A DNA stretch of 64,000 bases from Bin80 sp026709335 (GCA_965200825.1 OZ241385.1:868001-932000), one strand, 5' to 3'; positions 18,780 through 26,763 are shown, counted from the first letter of the stretch. Program-made: numbers and translations. The notes: generated by a model from the sequence alone, not told the origin.

Positions 18780-19325
18780 TCATTGTTCCCATCTTACATC
18801 TGGACTCCCTGAATCATGGTTGACCCGGCGCGCAAGTACAAAAAGTAAGTCAGAAAGACGATTGACGTAGTGAAAAATATGTGAGTTTGGCGATATTGCA
18901 TCCAAGTGTTCAGAAAGATAGCGTTCGGCACGGCGACAGATTCCCCGAGCCAAATGCAACATGGAGGCAGCTTGCGTCCCGCCTGGAAGAATAAAGAACT
19001 GGAGGCGTTTCAACTCAGCTTCCCATTTGTCAATATCCTGCTCCAAGGTTTGGACATGTTCCTGTTCAATGCGCGGAACGGATGCTCTTGTGTCAGTAGG
19101 CGTGGCGATATCTGCGCCAAGGATGAACAGTTCGTGTTGAAGACGCAATAGAACCTGTCTCATAGCTTCTGATTTGGGAGACAACATTGCGGCAGCCGCA
19201 CCAATAGCAGCATTTGTTTCATCCACAGCACCCATAGCATGGATGCGTGGATGATGCTTTGGCACACGGCCTGCACCAAAAAGTCCCGTTGTGCCGTCAT
19301 CTCCGGTTCGAGTGTATATTTTCAT
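18780..19325 (-). CDS. PduO/MMAB-type cob(I)alamin adenosyltransferase
   Basis: Transfers the adenosyl group of ATP to cob(I)alamin to make coenzyme B12. The 181-residue protein starts with the family signature MKIYTRTGDDGTTGLFG, which binds ATP, and has AVDETNAAIG and the C-terminal YVNRLSDLLFVLARR motif with the cobalamin-site Arg and Asp. It shows that the organism uses B12. It shares direction with the M23 gene 49 bases away, but a common operon has no functional logic. Confidence 0.95.
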   Translation of the reverse strand: MKIYTRTGDDGTTGLFGAGRVPKHHPRIHAMGAVDETNAAIGAAAAMLSPKSEAMRQVLLRLQHELFILGADIATPTDTRASVPRIEQEHVQTLEQDIDKWEAELKRLQFFILPGGTQAASMLHLARGICRRAERYLSEHLDAISPNSHIFHYVNRLSDLLFVLARRVNHDSGSPDVRWEQ

Positions 19326-19634
19326 AGTGACAACTGAGAGTAATTCTTATAACTACCTCTGACAATTAGGGACACATTTTTGTGCGTCAAGAAAGCGTTG
19401 TATTGATTGATTTTTCAATGTATAGGAGTGTTCCCCTGAAATAGGAGAACAGTGTACTTTAAGATATGGTTTTTCGACGGATAAAGTGAACAAATACTTG
19501 GCAGAAACACTCTCTTTGATTCAAAAAATTCCAACCCGAGTACATACAAAACAACTCTAAAGTACGAGATCTGTTCAGTATAGCAAAAGTACTGGCTTGC
19601 AAGTATTGCAGTTTGATAGTTCCCACCAAATATG
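19326..19634. other. AT-rich gap with no supported gene
   Basis: 309 bases between two co-oriented - strand genes. It should contain the adenosyltransferase promoter and the end of the ABC gene transcript. I found no RNA gene, riboswitch or strong terminator. Confidence 0.4.
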
Positions 19635-20504
19635 TTATGATATCATTGATGATTCATAGTTAATTTTTGAGATTTCACTCGAGTTCTTTTCAACAGTAGC
19701 ATGCATTCTGAATATATCAGAAAGTAACTCACGATTTAGGACATTCAAGGGCGTATCGGTAGTTACTAAATGTCCATGATTCAGTACAACGAGTCGGTCT
19801 GAAAACTTTGCGGCAAGCTCAAGATCGTGGAAGACCACAAGAACGGTTTTACCATGGTCCGCCAAATTTTTCATCATTTCAAGAAACTGATACTGATGGC
19901 AAATATCCAGGTGAGTTGTTGGCTCGTCAAGCAAGAGTAATTCCGAATTTTGCAGAATGGCCTGTGCAAGGTATGCACGTTGGCGTTCTCCGCCGCTAAG
20001 GGACTGTAGGGATCGCTTATTATACCCTGAAAGCCCTACTTGTCCAAGCACAGATTCCAATAATCCATGATCTTGTCTGGATATGTTTTCCAAAAGAGAC
20101 TTGTGAGGCAATAGCCCCAATAATACAAGCTCTTCTACGGTAAAATCAAATGAAAATTGAGGGGCTTGTCGGACAAAAGATATTTTGCGCGCCAGTTTCT
20201 TTCGTGGCCATTTCCTGACTTCTTGCTCTTCAAGCAGGATGGAGCCGGTATATGGCAAATAGCCACATATTGCGCGCAACAGAGTGGTTTTTCCGCAGCC
20301 ATTTGGCCCGATCAGCCCTGTAATCACCCCGCGAGAAAGATTGAACTGGATGGAATGAAGAATCGTAGTATCCAAAATTTGGACATTCAAACCACTTATT
20401 ATCAGGAATGGTTTTTGCGGGTGATTCTGTACATTGTCATTTGATTGTGTAGTATTCACTGGTCGGGACAAGGATAATGATCGCTTTAAGGGTTGTACTG
20501 GCAT
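19635..20504 (-). CDS. FecE/BtuD-type ABC transporter ATP-binding protein
   Basis: Cytoplasmic ATPase of the iron-siderophore/haem/cobalamin importer family. It has Walker A (GPNGCGKTTL), Q-loop (FVRQAP), signature LSGGERQRAYLAQA, Walker B (LLLLDEPTTHLD) and the H-loop (VVFHDLE). The start is uncertain: ATG codons at 20558 and 20504 both overlap the divergent lipoprotein gene that starts at 20477, and a GTG at 20459 would remove the overlap. I give the 20504 start as a compromise (289 residues). No permease or binding protein lies next to it. Confidence 0.85.
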   Translation of the reverse strand: MPVQPLKRSLSLSRPVNTTQSNDNVQNHPQKPFLIISGLNVQILDTTILHSIQFNLSRGVITGLIGPNGCGKTTLLRAICGYLPYTGSILLEEQEVRKWPRKKLARKISFVRQAPQFSFDFTVEELVLLGLLPHKSLLENISRQDHGLLESVLGQVGLSGYNKRSLQSLSGGERQRAYLAQAILQNSELLLLDEPTTHLDICHQYQFLEMMKNLADHGKTVLVVFHDLELAAKFSDRLVVLNHGHLVTTDTPLNVLNRELLSDIFRMHATVEKNSSEISKINYESSMIS

Positions 20505-20959
20505 TAACGATGATCGCAGGAATCGGTGCCTGTGATACTGCCGAGGAACAGCATACATTTGAGAATCAGGCTTTCACAGATCCGATCGGGTTTACACGAA
20601 CGACTGAGAGCGGAAAGATTGAATCAGAAGACGAGGATGATTGGCGGATTTCACCCGCATATCATGGACGCATTATCATTGAGCCAGCTTTTCCAAACCC
20701 GGTACCATCGGGAGCATCTGTTACGATTCCAGTCCGTGTCCGCTTCTCTGACTCTGTTCGAGGAGGTCTGGAAGTGACAACGTACGATTCTAATGGAATT
20801 CCACGTAGGTTAGATAGTATTCGCGATGCGGGTGACACTGGCGCTTATGTTTTCAAATTTAGCCCCCGGGTACTAGCCTTTAAAGGGCTGATCAGAGTAT
20901 TCATCGTAGATACTCGCGGAAGACTTGTATCCTATGGAGATTTGCAAACAAATGGCTAA
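20477..20959 (+). CDS. Small lipoprotein of unknown function
   Basis: A 160-residue protein with a lipoprotein signal: hydrophobic start (IALRVVLALTMIAGIG) then a lipobox ending in GAC, so a lipidated Cys near residue 19 is expected. The mature part is acidic at first, then has an FPNPVPSG segment and beta-rich sequence like the Ig-type modules of T9SS tails or FlgD. Family unknown to me. It precedes the PAP2 gene by 12 bases, which suggests co-transcription. Confidence 0.75.
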   Translation: MIALRVVLALTMIAGIGACDTAEEQHTFENQAFTDPIGFTRTTESGKIESEDEDDWRISPAYHGRIIIEPAFPNPVPSGASVTIPVRVRFSDSVRGGLEVTTYDSNGIPRRLDSIRDAGDTGAYVFKFSPRVLAFKGLIRVFIVDTRGRLVSYGDLQTNG

Positions 20960-20971
20960 CAGATTTTTTAC

Positions 20972-21748
20972 ATGAGTCAGTTGCAACAGCGAGTTTTTCT
21001 TGCAGGTTTAATTTGTTTGTTTGCAGTAGCATCTGATGTGGAAGCACAATCGACGGATCCTCTAAGATTTGTACGTTGGACCATTGAAGATGTACTTTCC
21101 ATCCCGCGAACAAGTGCGACATTGAAATCGGGGTTGACATTGGGGGTTGTTGCAGGAGGTGTTTTAGCCGCATCACACTATGATAGAAATATTTCCCGTC
21201 AAGCTCAAAGTTTCTCAAACTCTACACCGCAGCGTATTCGAAAGATATTTCATGAAGCAGGTAATGTAGATATAATTCGGCCTATATCAGCAATCATTTT
21301 TGTGGGGGCGCTGACAAGCAGCGACACCTATTTCCAGGATGCTTCCTTTACATCCTTGGAGTCAATAATTTTGGCGAACTTATTAACGAATGGCCTCAAA
21401 CTCATGTTCGGAAGAGCCAGACCAAATACCGACTCCGGGCCAGCTTCTCTGGTGCCATTTAGCGGGAATCGCTCGTTTCCCTCTGGCCATGCTTCAACAA
21501 TATTTGCTTCTACGACTCCATGGCTTCTATACTATCCTGGTATATTTACAGGGGTACTTTTTTGTTTTGGTGTAGGGGTTGCTGCAGTGAGGGTAGCTGA
21601 TGAGTACCATTGGTTCAGTGATGTACTGGGAGGTGCACTGATTGGATTCGGGACCGGTTATCTACTATCTCGAAGACATCAACGTTTGGCACGCGCTCCG
21701 AACCTGGTGGTAAGCATGAAAGGAATTTCGATCACTTGGTCGATTTAG
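20972..21748 (+). CDS. PAP2-family membrane phosphatase
   Basis: A 258-residue member of the type 2 phosphatidic acid phosphatase superfamily with a signal or first helix at the N-terminus. The three active-site motifs are readable: KLMFGRARP, SFPSGHAS, and VRVADEYHWFSDVLGG with the catalytic His and Asp. Substrates in this family include phosphatidate, undecaprenyl pyrophosphate and lipid A phosphates; the sequence does not choose. It follows the lipoprotein gene closely and overlaps the convergent Sua5 gene by 17 bases. Confidence 0.92.
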   Translation: MSQLQQRVFLAGLICLFAVASDVEAQSTDPLRFVRWTIEDVLSIPRTSATLKSGLTLGVVAGGVLAASHYDRNISRQAQSFSNSTPQRIRKIFHEAGNVDIIRPISAIIFVGALTSSDTYFQDASFTSLESIILANLLTNGLKLMFGRARPNTDSGPASLVPFSGNRSFPSGHASTIFASTTPWLLYYPGIFTGVLFCFGVGVAAVRVADEYHWFSDVLGGALIGFGTGYLLSRRHQRLARAPNLVVSMKGISITWSI

Positions 21749-22676
21749 CCGCGCGGATCAGTCGATCCATTAATGCGCGCCCGATCCCTGCCTGATCGAC
21801 TTTTTGACAGTAAATCGTTTTGATTCCCGAGCGATCACAATCTCGAAAAAACTCAAAAAGGCTGTGACTATAATCATTTTTATCAGCAAGAACACGACAC
21901 ATTTTGAATTGTGAGATTAGGGGAGGAGGCAATAGGCCTATATATCCAGAAGAATTGTTTGGATGGACATCATTTGGGTTTTCAATCAATCGAATCTTGG
22001 CGTTGGGAGCGTAGTGATTATATCGCATTCCAGGACTACGAAATTCATCGGGGGGGGTGGTAGAAAACTCGGGGATTACAGTTCGGAGCTGCTCTTCGCT
22101 GATGGCGCCTGGTCGAAGAAGCATTGGAAGTTCGCTCGTGCAATCAACGACGGTAGATTCGAGCCCCAAGGTCGAAGGAGGGCCACAAAGGATGCAATGA
22201 ACGCGGTGATTCAAATCCTCCGCCGCAGATTGCCATGTTGTAGCACTGGGACAGCCGCTGAGGTTTGCTGATGGTGCAACTACAGGGATGCAGGCGGCAT
22301 TCAGGAATTTAATAGCCAAGGGCAAAGCAGGCATTCGGACTGCAACAGTGTCTAATCCTCCGGAAACGATTCCGGGAAGAGACGGATGTCGGGGAAGGAT
22401 GAGCGTAAGAGGTCCGGGGAAAAATGCATTCATGAGCAATTTTGCGAGGGGGGCTACTTCCCTTGCAATGTGCAACACATCTGTAAGCGTACCAATATGA
22501 ACAATGAGCGGATTGGAAGTAGGTCGCTTTTTCGCTTGATATACTTGCTCCACAGCCTTTTCATCAAAGGCGTGTGCACCTAGGCCATAGACCGTTTCCG
22601 TAGGAAAGACCACCAGCTTTCCGTCAGTAACAAAGGTTGCAGCCCTGACAGGATCTGCTGTGAAAAGTGTATTCAT
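21732..22676 (-). CDS. tsaC: L-threonylcarbamoyladenylate synthase (Sua5 type)
   Basis: Makes threonylcarbamoyl-AMP from threonine, bicarbonate and ATP, the first step of t6A modification at position 37 of ANN-reading tRNAs. The YrdC domain has FPTETVYGLG, KKRPTSNPLIVHI and APSANLSGCPS. The C-terminal Sua5 extension begins after SPGMRYNHYAP, so this is the long two-domain form (314 residues). I chose the ATG at 22676; a longer reading up to 22760 would run into the tRNA-Phe gene on the other strand and adds unrelated residues. Confidence 0.95.
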   Translation of the reverse strand: MNTLFTADPVRAATFVTDGKLVVFPTETVYGLGAHAFDEKAVEQVYQAKKRPTSNPLIVHIGTLTDVLHIAREVAPLAKLLMNAFFPGPLTLILPRHPSLPGIVSGGLDTVAVRMPALPLAIKFLNAACIPVVAPSANLSGCPSATTWQSAAEDLNHRVHCILCGPPSTLGLESTVVDCTSELPMLLRPGAISEEQLRTVIPEFSTTPPDEFRSPGMRYNHYAPNAKIRLIENPNDVHPNNSSGYIGLLPPPLISQFKMCRVLADKNDYSHSLFEFFRDCDRSGIKTIYCQKVDQAGIGRALMDRLIRAAKSTK

Positions 22677-22695
22677 CAATACTTGCTTTCTTTTG

Positions 22696-22721
22696 AAACC
22701 CGAATCCTTTATTGCGGGTTT
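22696..22721. promoter_or_regulatory. 7-bp hairpin between Sua5 and tRNA-Phe
   Basis: AAACCCG and CGGGTTT enclose a 12-base loop in the 57-base gap between the divergent Sua5 gene and tRNA-Phe. It may be a leader hairpin of Sua5 or chance. Confidence 0.25.
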
Positions 22722-22733
22722 ACCGGCTTTCCG

Positions 22734-22806
<73 letters not shown>

Positions 22807-22877
22807 CATAAAACAATTCTGTCTTCTTGTTTGTACAATTGATTTTATATCGTAGTTTACGATAATTTCGTCAGCTC

Positions 22878-22952
22878 GGTCCGGTAGTTCAGTTTGGTTA
22901 GAATGCTGGCCTGTCACGCCAGAGGTCGCGGGTTCGAGTCCCGTCCGGACCG
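22878..22952 (+). tRNA. tRNA-Asp (GTC)
   Basis: A complete cloverleaf. The acceptor stem GGTCCGG pairs with CCGGACC and the discriminator is G, as expected for Asp. The anticodon loop CTGTCAC gives anticodon GTC and the T loop is TTCGAGT. CCA is not encoded. It lies 71 bases after tRNA-Phe and is probably in the same transcript. Confidence 0.96.
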
Positions 22953-22958
22953 CTTATT

Positions 22959-22990
22959 AAAGGGGCATTTCTTGGGAGAATGCCCCTTTT
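22959..22990. terminator. Rho-independent terminator after tRNA-Asp
   Basis: An 11-bp GC-rich stem (AAAGGGGCATT with its complement), 9-base loop, then TTTT. It ends tRNA-Asp transcripts on the + strand. On the other strand it also lies directly behind the original stop codon of the interrupted ion-channel gene, so it probably served both convergent genes. Confidence 0.85.
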
Positions 22991-23002
22991 CAGTTAAATT
23001 GT
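22990..23002 (-). pseudogene. Original 3' tail of the interrupted ion-channel gene
   Basis: These 13 bases hold the channel's own last codon and stop, cut off by the ISL3 element. When 23003-24290 and one target-site copy are removed, the frame reads KKQFN followed by TGA at 22992-22990. This ties the left flank of the element to the channel gene. Confidence 0.75.
22995..23002. repeat. Left target-site copy of the ISL3 element
   Basis: TAAATTGT flanks the left end and AAAATTGT the right end: 7 of 8 bases agree, and 8 bp is the usual duplication for ISL3-family elements. The single mismatch suggests the insertion is not brand new. Confidence 0.75.
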
Positions 23003-23029
23003 GGTTCTACTGGGCTTTGTGTGGTTTGA
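23003..23029 (+). repeat. ISL3 left inverted repeat
   Basis: The outer end begins GGTTCTACTGGGCTTTGT. It contains the transposase stop codon. Confidence 0.75.
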
Positions 23030-24230
23030 GATCTAGACCTCCGCAGAAGAAGAGAATTGCGACTCTGAAGTTTTCAAACCTTCTGTATCCTCTTCCGATG
23101 GTTTTGATCTCTTGAATTTTCCCATTCATACGTTCAGCGATCGCATTGGATTGTGGATGGCAAAGCGCGTTACAGACTCCCTCATAATGTTCTCTGAACA
23201 TCTCTGCAATCTTGATGACTTCTTTCACCCCTGCGGTTTCCACGCTTTTGATCCAGAGATCAAAATCTTTCTTTGCTTCGGCGAAAGAGGTGCTGTTAAA
23301 GAGGGCTTTGAAGTCTTCTCGCAATCGCCAGGCTACACTGACTTCCAGGTTGGCTTCCTGGATGATCTTGAAGATCTCTTCCTGCGTTTTGGTGCGATTC
23401 TTCTCGTTCTTCAACAGTGCAAATCGGCTCCCCTTCAATTCTTCCGGATGGGTTTTCACTTCACGCTGGCGAACCTTGTTCAGCGCTGTATTGAGATACT
23501 GGATCAAATGAAACCGGTCGTGGATCAGGGCCGCCTCGGGAAAAACGGTTTTGACCGCTCCAATGAAGGCTTTCCACATATCGATGGAGACCGTCTCTAC
23601 TTTCTCTTTTAGGTCTTCAAAAATGCGCTCTAAGAGTGCGATCGTGCCTTTTTTCGTCCGCCCTTCCCCGACATCAAGCACCACACCACGGGTCGAATCA
23701 CAAACGATCGTTGCATAGACATGCCCGCGCCGGAGGGCTTTCTCATCCACGCTCACATGAGCGACTGCTTCCAGCTTCCTTCGCTTCATTCCGCGCTCAA
23801 CCCCCCGGTGCATGAACGCATGAACCTGATCAAATGAGCAGCGGATCAACCCGGCCGTTTTGGTCTGATTCTTGTTCACCCGCAGGATCTCTATCGCCCA
23901 GCTCTCAAACGAATGCGTCGCATGACTTGATGGATCCGTCCAGGGAATCTCCATCGTTTTGATCCCCGCAGAAGACTTCACGCGTGGAAGTCTGCAATGA
24001 ATATAACAAACGCTCTGAAACCAGTCCAAGTGACGCCATACGCGCTCCCTGCGACGGTCATAAAATACTCCGGGTTCTCCCGTCTCTGGACAGATCAGGT
24101 TCTGCCCCGAATGCGAAAGATAAACATCAATTCGTCGCTCCTTCGGGTTAAAGGTGACCTCGTCAACTTGCCACTCGGAGTCAAGTCCTAACGAGTCCCG
24201 CATCACCGCATTCATAAATTCCTTTGTCAT
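23007..24230 (-). CDS. ISL3-family transposase
   Basis: A 407-residue DDE transposase that moves the element by cutting at its inverted repeats. An N-terminal zinc-binding-like part (CPETG, CYIHC) and helix-turn-helix region precede the catalytic domain. The three acidic residues are expected in SVDEKALRRGHVYA, SIDMWKAF and NAIAERMNGKIQE. The motif GRGYRRFENFRVAILFF near the end is typical of ISL3. The frame is intact and the length normal, so the element may still be mobile. Confidence 0.95.
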   Translation of the reverse strand: MTKEFMNAVMRDSLGLDSEWQVDEVTFNPKERRIDVYLSHSGQNLICPETGEPGVFYDRRRERVWRHLDWFQSVCYIHCRLPRVKSSAGIKTMEIPWTDPSSHATHSFESWAIEILRVNKNQTKTAGLIRCSFDQVHAFMHRGVERGMKRRKLEAVAHVSVDEKALRRGHVYATIVCDSTRGVVLDVGEGRTKKGTIALLERIFEDLKEKVETVSIDMWKAFIGAVKTVFPEAALIHDRFHLIQYLNTALNKVRQREVKTHPEELKGSRFALLKNEKNRTKTQEEIFKIIQEANLEVSVAWRLREDFKALFNSTSFAEAKKDFDLWIKSVETAGVKEVIKIAEMFREHYEGVCNALCHPQSNAIAERMNGKIQEIKTIGRGYRRFENFRVAILFFCGGLDLKPHKAQ

Positions 24231-24263
24231 GAAATTTCTATATTTGATTCAGCTTGAATTTAA

Positions 24264-24290
24264 TCATTTCATACAAAACCCTACAGAACC
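24264..24290 (-). repeat. ISL3 right inverted repeat
   Basis: Read inward on the - strand it starts GGTTCTGTAGGGTTTTGT. It codes the foreign tail that now ends the pore-domain frame. Confidence 0.75.
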
Positions 24291-24298
24291 AAAATTGT
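24291..24298. repeat. Right target-site copy of the ISL3 element
   Basis: AAAATTGT, matching the left copy at 22995-23002 in 7 of 8 positions. Confidence 0.75.
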
Positions 24299-24755
24299 TT
24301 CTTATTGTCCAAGCGTCTCATTTCGGAGCGAAATTCCCGAAATTCTTCGTGCAGGTCATCAACCTTCTGTTCCAGATCGTCTGAATTATCGGCTACGAGT
24401 GTGTCTACAAATACTGCATTTGCAATAGATAATCCAAAAATACCGCAGATCAGCACAGCAGAGACAACGTAGATACGCAGCCCGAGGAGATAATCATCCG
24501 ATACACCACGTTCTGCAAGTATTTCGGGGATTTCGTACCAGCCCTCAATAGTAAAGATCTTCATGAGGGAATACATTGAATAGAACGGGTTACCGAAAAA
24601 TTCCTGGGCTTCAGGGATTCCCCCAAACAATAGCGTAGCTGCAAGGGAGAGAATTAGATTCAGAAATATCAGGATCAAAAATACACCCACCGAAGCACGC
24701 AATGCTCGAACGACTCCACGTAATATTTTTTCTCCATCGGGTACAAGGCGGAGCG

Positions 24756-24763
24756 GTCGAATC
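24756..24763. repeat. Left target-site duplication of the IS66-type element
   Basis: GTCGAATC, identical to 26756-26763. An exact 8-bp direct repeat is the standard mark of IS66-family insertion. Confidence 0.9.
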
Positions 24764-24787
24764 GTATCCATACGAAAAACCCATATA
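24764..24787 (+). repeat. IS66 left inverted repeat
   Basis: Begins GTATCCATACGAAAAACCC; pairs with 26755-26732. Its complement supplies the ATG that opens the pore-domain frame at 24771. Confidence 0.88.
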
Positions 24788-24893
24788 CTCGGGCACGGTA
24801 AATTGGAATCATTTCTGCGAATGCTTCATCTGGTATGTCAGATGATGATATCATGGCAGGATGGAGGGGGAGTAAATGTCTACCGCGTCAGAT

Positions 24894-26507
24894 CTATGCG
24901 GCTTTTGCGAGGTCGATCTGCTGTGTTGCCTTCCAGTGCTGAGGCAATAGCGTAGACCTCTGCTCTTCGGCAATCGTATGGATCCGTTTTAATACGTCCA
25001 CCAACCACTCTTGTGGGTTCACCTCGTGCAAGGTACAGGTGTTGAGCAATGAATAGAGAATCGCCGCACGTTGCGCCGCATCATGGGAGCCCGCAAACAG
25101 GTAGTTCTTTCGTCCGAGTGCAATCGGACGAACACGGTTCTCGACAAGATTGGTGTCAATCTCGACCTCCCCGTGATTCAAAAATCGCGTCAACTTCTGC
25201 CAGCGAACCAGCGCATACTGAACCGCCTGCTTCCAGGACTTCGGACCAACCAGTGCATTGAGCTCCAGAAATGCCTTGAGTTGATCAAAGATCGGAGCAG
25301 ATTTTTCCTGACGTATGCACTGCCGCTCTTCAAACGAAACGTCTCGCTCACGAAGATCTCGTTCAATCGCATAGATCTTCCGAAACAGCGATAGAACATG
25401 CCCGACATTCTGTTGAACAAACTCGTATTGGGAAGCTTTCACATTCTCAAACTTGCGCCGGCAATGCGTCACACAGTTGAAGTGCTCAATCCCCTCGAAG
25501 TGATCAAATCGGTCATACACCTTGTAGGCATCGGTCTGCAACTTCCCCTGAAATCCCTCTAAGATCCCCATCGGGCCATCTCTGGATCGTCCCCGCTGGT
25601 ACTCCACGAACACCAACCGGGGAGTCGGGGCTGAGTAGAGCCAGAAATAACCAAGATGATGCTGGCCAGATGCTTTGCTTTTGGTCTGATCCCGCACCGG
25701 AATGCGGGTCTCGTCCGCTTGAATGTATCCACTGCTGAGTACTTCTGTACGATGAAGATCATAGAGAGGCTCCAGATCGGTGGCCACATGGGTGCAAAAA
25801 TCGTTCAACGTCGAGGTCGGAAGGTCGGCGCCCAGGCGGAAAAACTGTTTGCGCGTTCGATCAACAGGAAGATGATCCACATATTTATTGATCACGATTT
25901 GCGCCAGCATCTGCGCCGACGCCGTGCGTTTTCCGCTCACCTCCGCAGGCAACTCCCCCATCAAAACCCCTGCACCTTTGTTCGTTGGATCCACATACTT
26001 GTTGCGTACATATTCATACACAAAGATCTGCGCCGGCCGATAATGGAAGACCCGGTGCACGTCCTCGCCAATCTTTCTGAGATGCGACAACTCTCCCTCC
26101 GGATCAATCACAATGGTCTTGGTGGGAAGATCCTGGTTCCGCCCTCCAAAGAGCCGCCTCGGCTTCTTTCGTGAGTAGGTCACCTTGATCTGTTTCTCCT
26201 CTTCTTGTGCGGGGGCCATCACCGGAGCCTGATCCCCAAATAAATCTCCCTGATCCGGATGGACAAACCGCTCCCGTTTTTGACCATACAACTTGCGAAG
26301 AAGGTAATCTATCTTCTCCTGAGCATCCACCATCTCTTCCTTCGCCTGAATTAATTCGGTCAGAAACAGTCGCACAAACTCTTCACACTCGTCCCCGAAT
26401 TTGCACATGAATTCCAGCACACGCTGCGCATCCTCCTCGCCAAGAATCGCGACCAAAACCGGCCCCAAAGAGTCCTCGCAAACCAGCTGATTATTCGCGT
26501 TGCTCAT
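24894..26507 (-). CDS. IS66-family transposase (TnpC type)
   Basis: A 537-residue transposase. The N-terminal part has a leucine-rich coiled region (LTELIQAKEEMVDAQEKI) and the QKRERF segment typical of TnpC. The DDE core shows YIQADETRIPV, LQTDAYKVYDRF and the C-terminal LVENRVRPIALGRKNYLFAGS with the catalytic Glu. The zinc-finger domain usual after the coiled coil lacks its CxxC pairs here (HLRKIGEDVHR in place of a Cys-rich start). The frame is intact. The upstream 26508-26731 holds only the element's non-coding leader. Confidence 0.95.
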   Translation of the reverse strand: MSNANNQLVCEDSLGPVLVAILGEEDAQRVLEFMCKFGDECEEFVRLFLTELIQAKEEMVDAQEKIDYLLRKLYGQKRERFVHPDQGDLFGDQAPVMAPAQEEEKQIKVTYSRKKPRRLFGGRNQDLPTKTIVIDPEGELSHLRKIGEDVHRVFHYRPAQIFVYEYVRNKYVDPTNKGAGVLMGELPAEVSGKRTASAQMLAQIVINKYVDHLPVDRTRKQFFRLGADLPTSTLNDFCTHVATDLEPLYDLHRTEVLSSGYIQADETRIPVRDQTKSKASGQHHLGYFWLYSAPTPRLVFVEYQRGRSRDGPMGILEGFQGKLQTDAYKVYDRFDHFEGIEHFNCVTHCRRKFENVKASQYEFVQQNVGHVLSLFRKIYAIERDLRERDVSFEERQCIRQEKSAPIFDQLKAFLELNALVGPKSWKQAVQYALVRWQKLTRFLNHGEVEIDTNLVENRVRPIALGRKNYLFAGSHDAAQRAAILYSLLNTCTLHEVNPQEWLVDVLKRIHTIAEEQRSTLLPQHWKATQQIDLAKAA

Positions 26508-26731
26508 GATGCAATAAAGATACGAATTGCCCCTGAAACTTCCTCAAAAATTCGCCCTTCTTTTGGGGTTATTTCTCAAAAAAATCAATGAACTTCATCA
26601 ACTCCACTACGAAACAGGAACACCTCAAAAAACCTGCCCAATTCTTTCAATCTTGATGCTTTATTCCCCACATTGGATCCCCGTACACATTGAAAATTGT
26701 TAACCTCAATTTATTAGTAAAATGATTATCT

Positions 26732-26755
26732 TACATGGGATTTTCGTATGCATAC
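26732..26755 (-). repeat. IS66 right inverted repeat
   Basis: Read inward on the - strand it begins GTATGCATACGAAAATCCC, matching the left repeat at 21 of 24 positions. Confidence 0.88.
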
Positions 26756-26763
26756 GTCGAATC
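26756..26763. repeat. Right target-site duplication of the IS66-type element
   Basis: GTCGAATC, an exact copy of 24756-24763. In the channel frame this is the ATT-CGA (Ile-Arg) part of S4. Confidence 0.9.

Larger units (their letters stand above)
23003..24290 (-). mobile_element. ISL3-family insertion sequence
   Basis: A 1288-bp element with one transposase gene. The ends are imperfect inverted repeats that both start GGTTCT, followed by GGG and TTTGT blocks: 19 of the first 27 bases match between 23003-23029 and the complement of 24290-24264. Near-identical 8-bp flanks support the ends. It is inserted in the last codons of the ion-channel gene at the tRNA-Asp terminator. Confidence 0.88.
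24238..24771 (-). pseudogene. Pore-domain half (S5-P-S6) of an interrupted voltage-gated cation channel
   Basis: Bases 24763-24291 derive from the channel gene and the edges come from the two insertion sequences. The channel part holds the end of S4 (PLRLVPDGEKILRG), S5 (SVGVFLILIFLNLILSLAATLLF), the pore loop with filter-like TIEGW, S6 (YVVSAVLICGIFGLSIANAVF) and a C-terminal coiled coil (LEQKVDDLHEEFREFRSEM). The open frame begins with an ATG supplied by the IS66 end and finishes with 17 residues coded by the ISL3 end. The family is the single-domain bacterial Nav (NaChBac) type. It is broken as a gene, but the 177-codon frame could encode a pore-only protein. Confidence 0.88.
24764..26755 (-). 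mobile_element. IS66-family (ISBst12-like) insertion sequence
   Basis: A 1992-bp element with both ends defined. Terminal inverted repeats of 24 bp start with GTAT and share CATACGAAAA and CCCAT (21 of 24 match), and the element is flanked by an exact 8-bp duplication. It codes only a TnpC-type transposase; there is no room for tnpA or tnpB, which fits the single-gene ISBst12 group. It interrupts the S4 segment of the ion-channel gene. Confidence 0.93.

Noticed and set aside
18780..20504. B12 uptake and activation operon
   Set aside because: The adenosyltransferase and FecE-like genes are separated by 309 bases and there is no permease, binding protein or riboswitch; the link remains a guess.
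23112..23612. 166-codon + strand frame across the ISL3 transposase
   Set aside because: Antisense shadow of a well-supported transposase.
24770..26749. IS66 ends read as CATACGAAAA...TTTTCGTATG
   Set aside because: This gives no target-site duplication. Moving the ends out to GTAT gives an exact 8-bp duplication and restores the channel frame.
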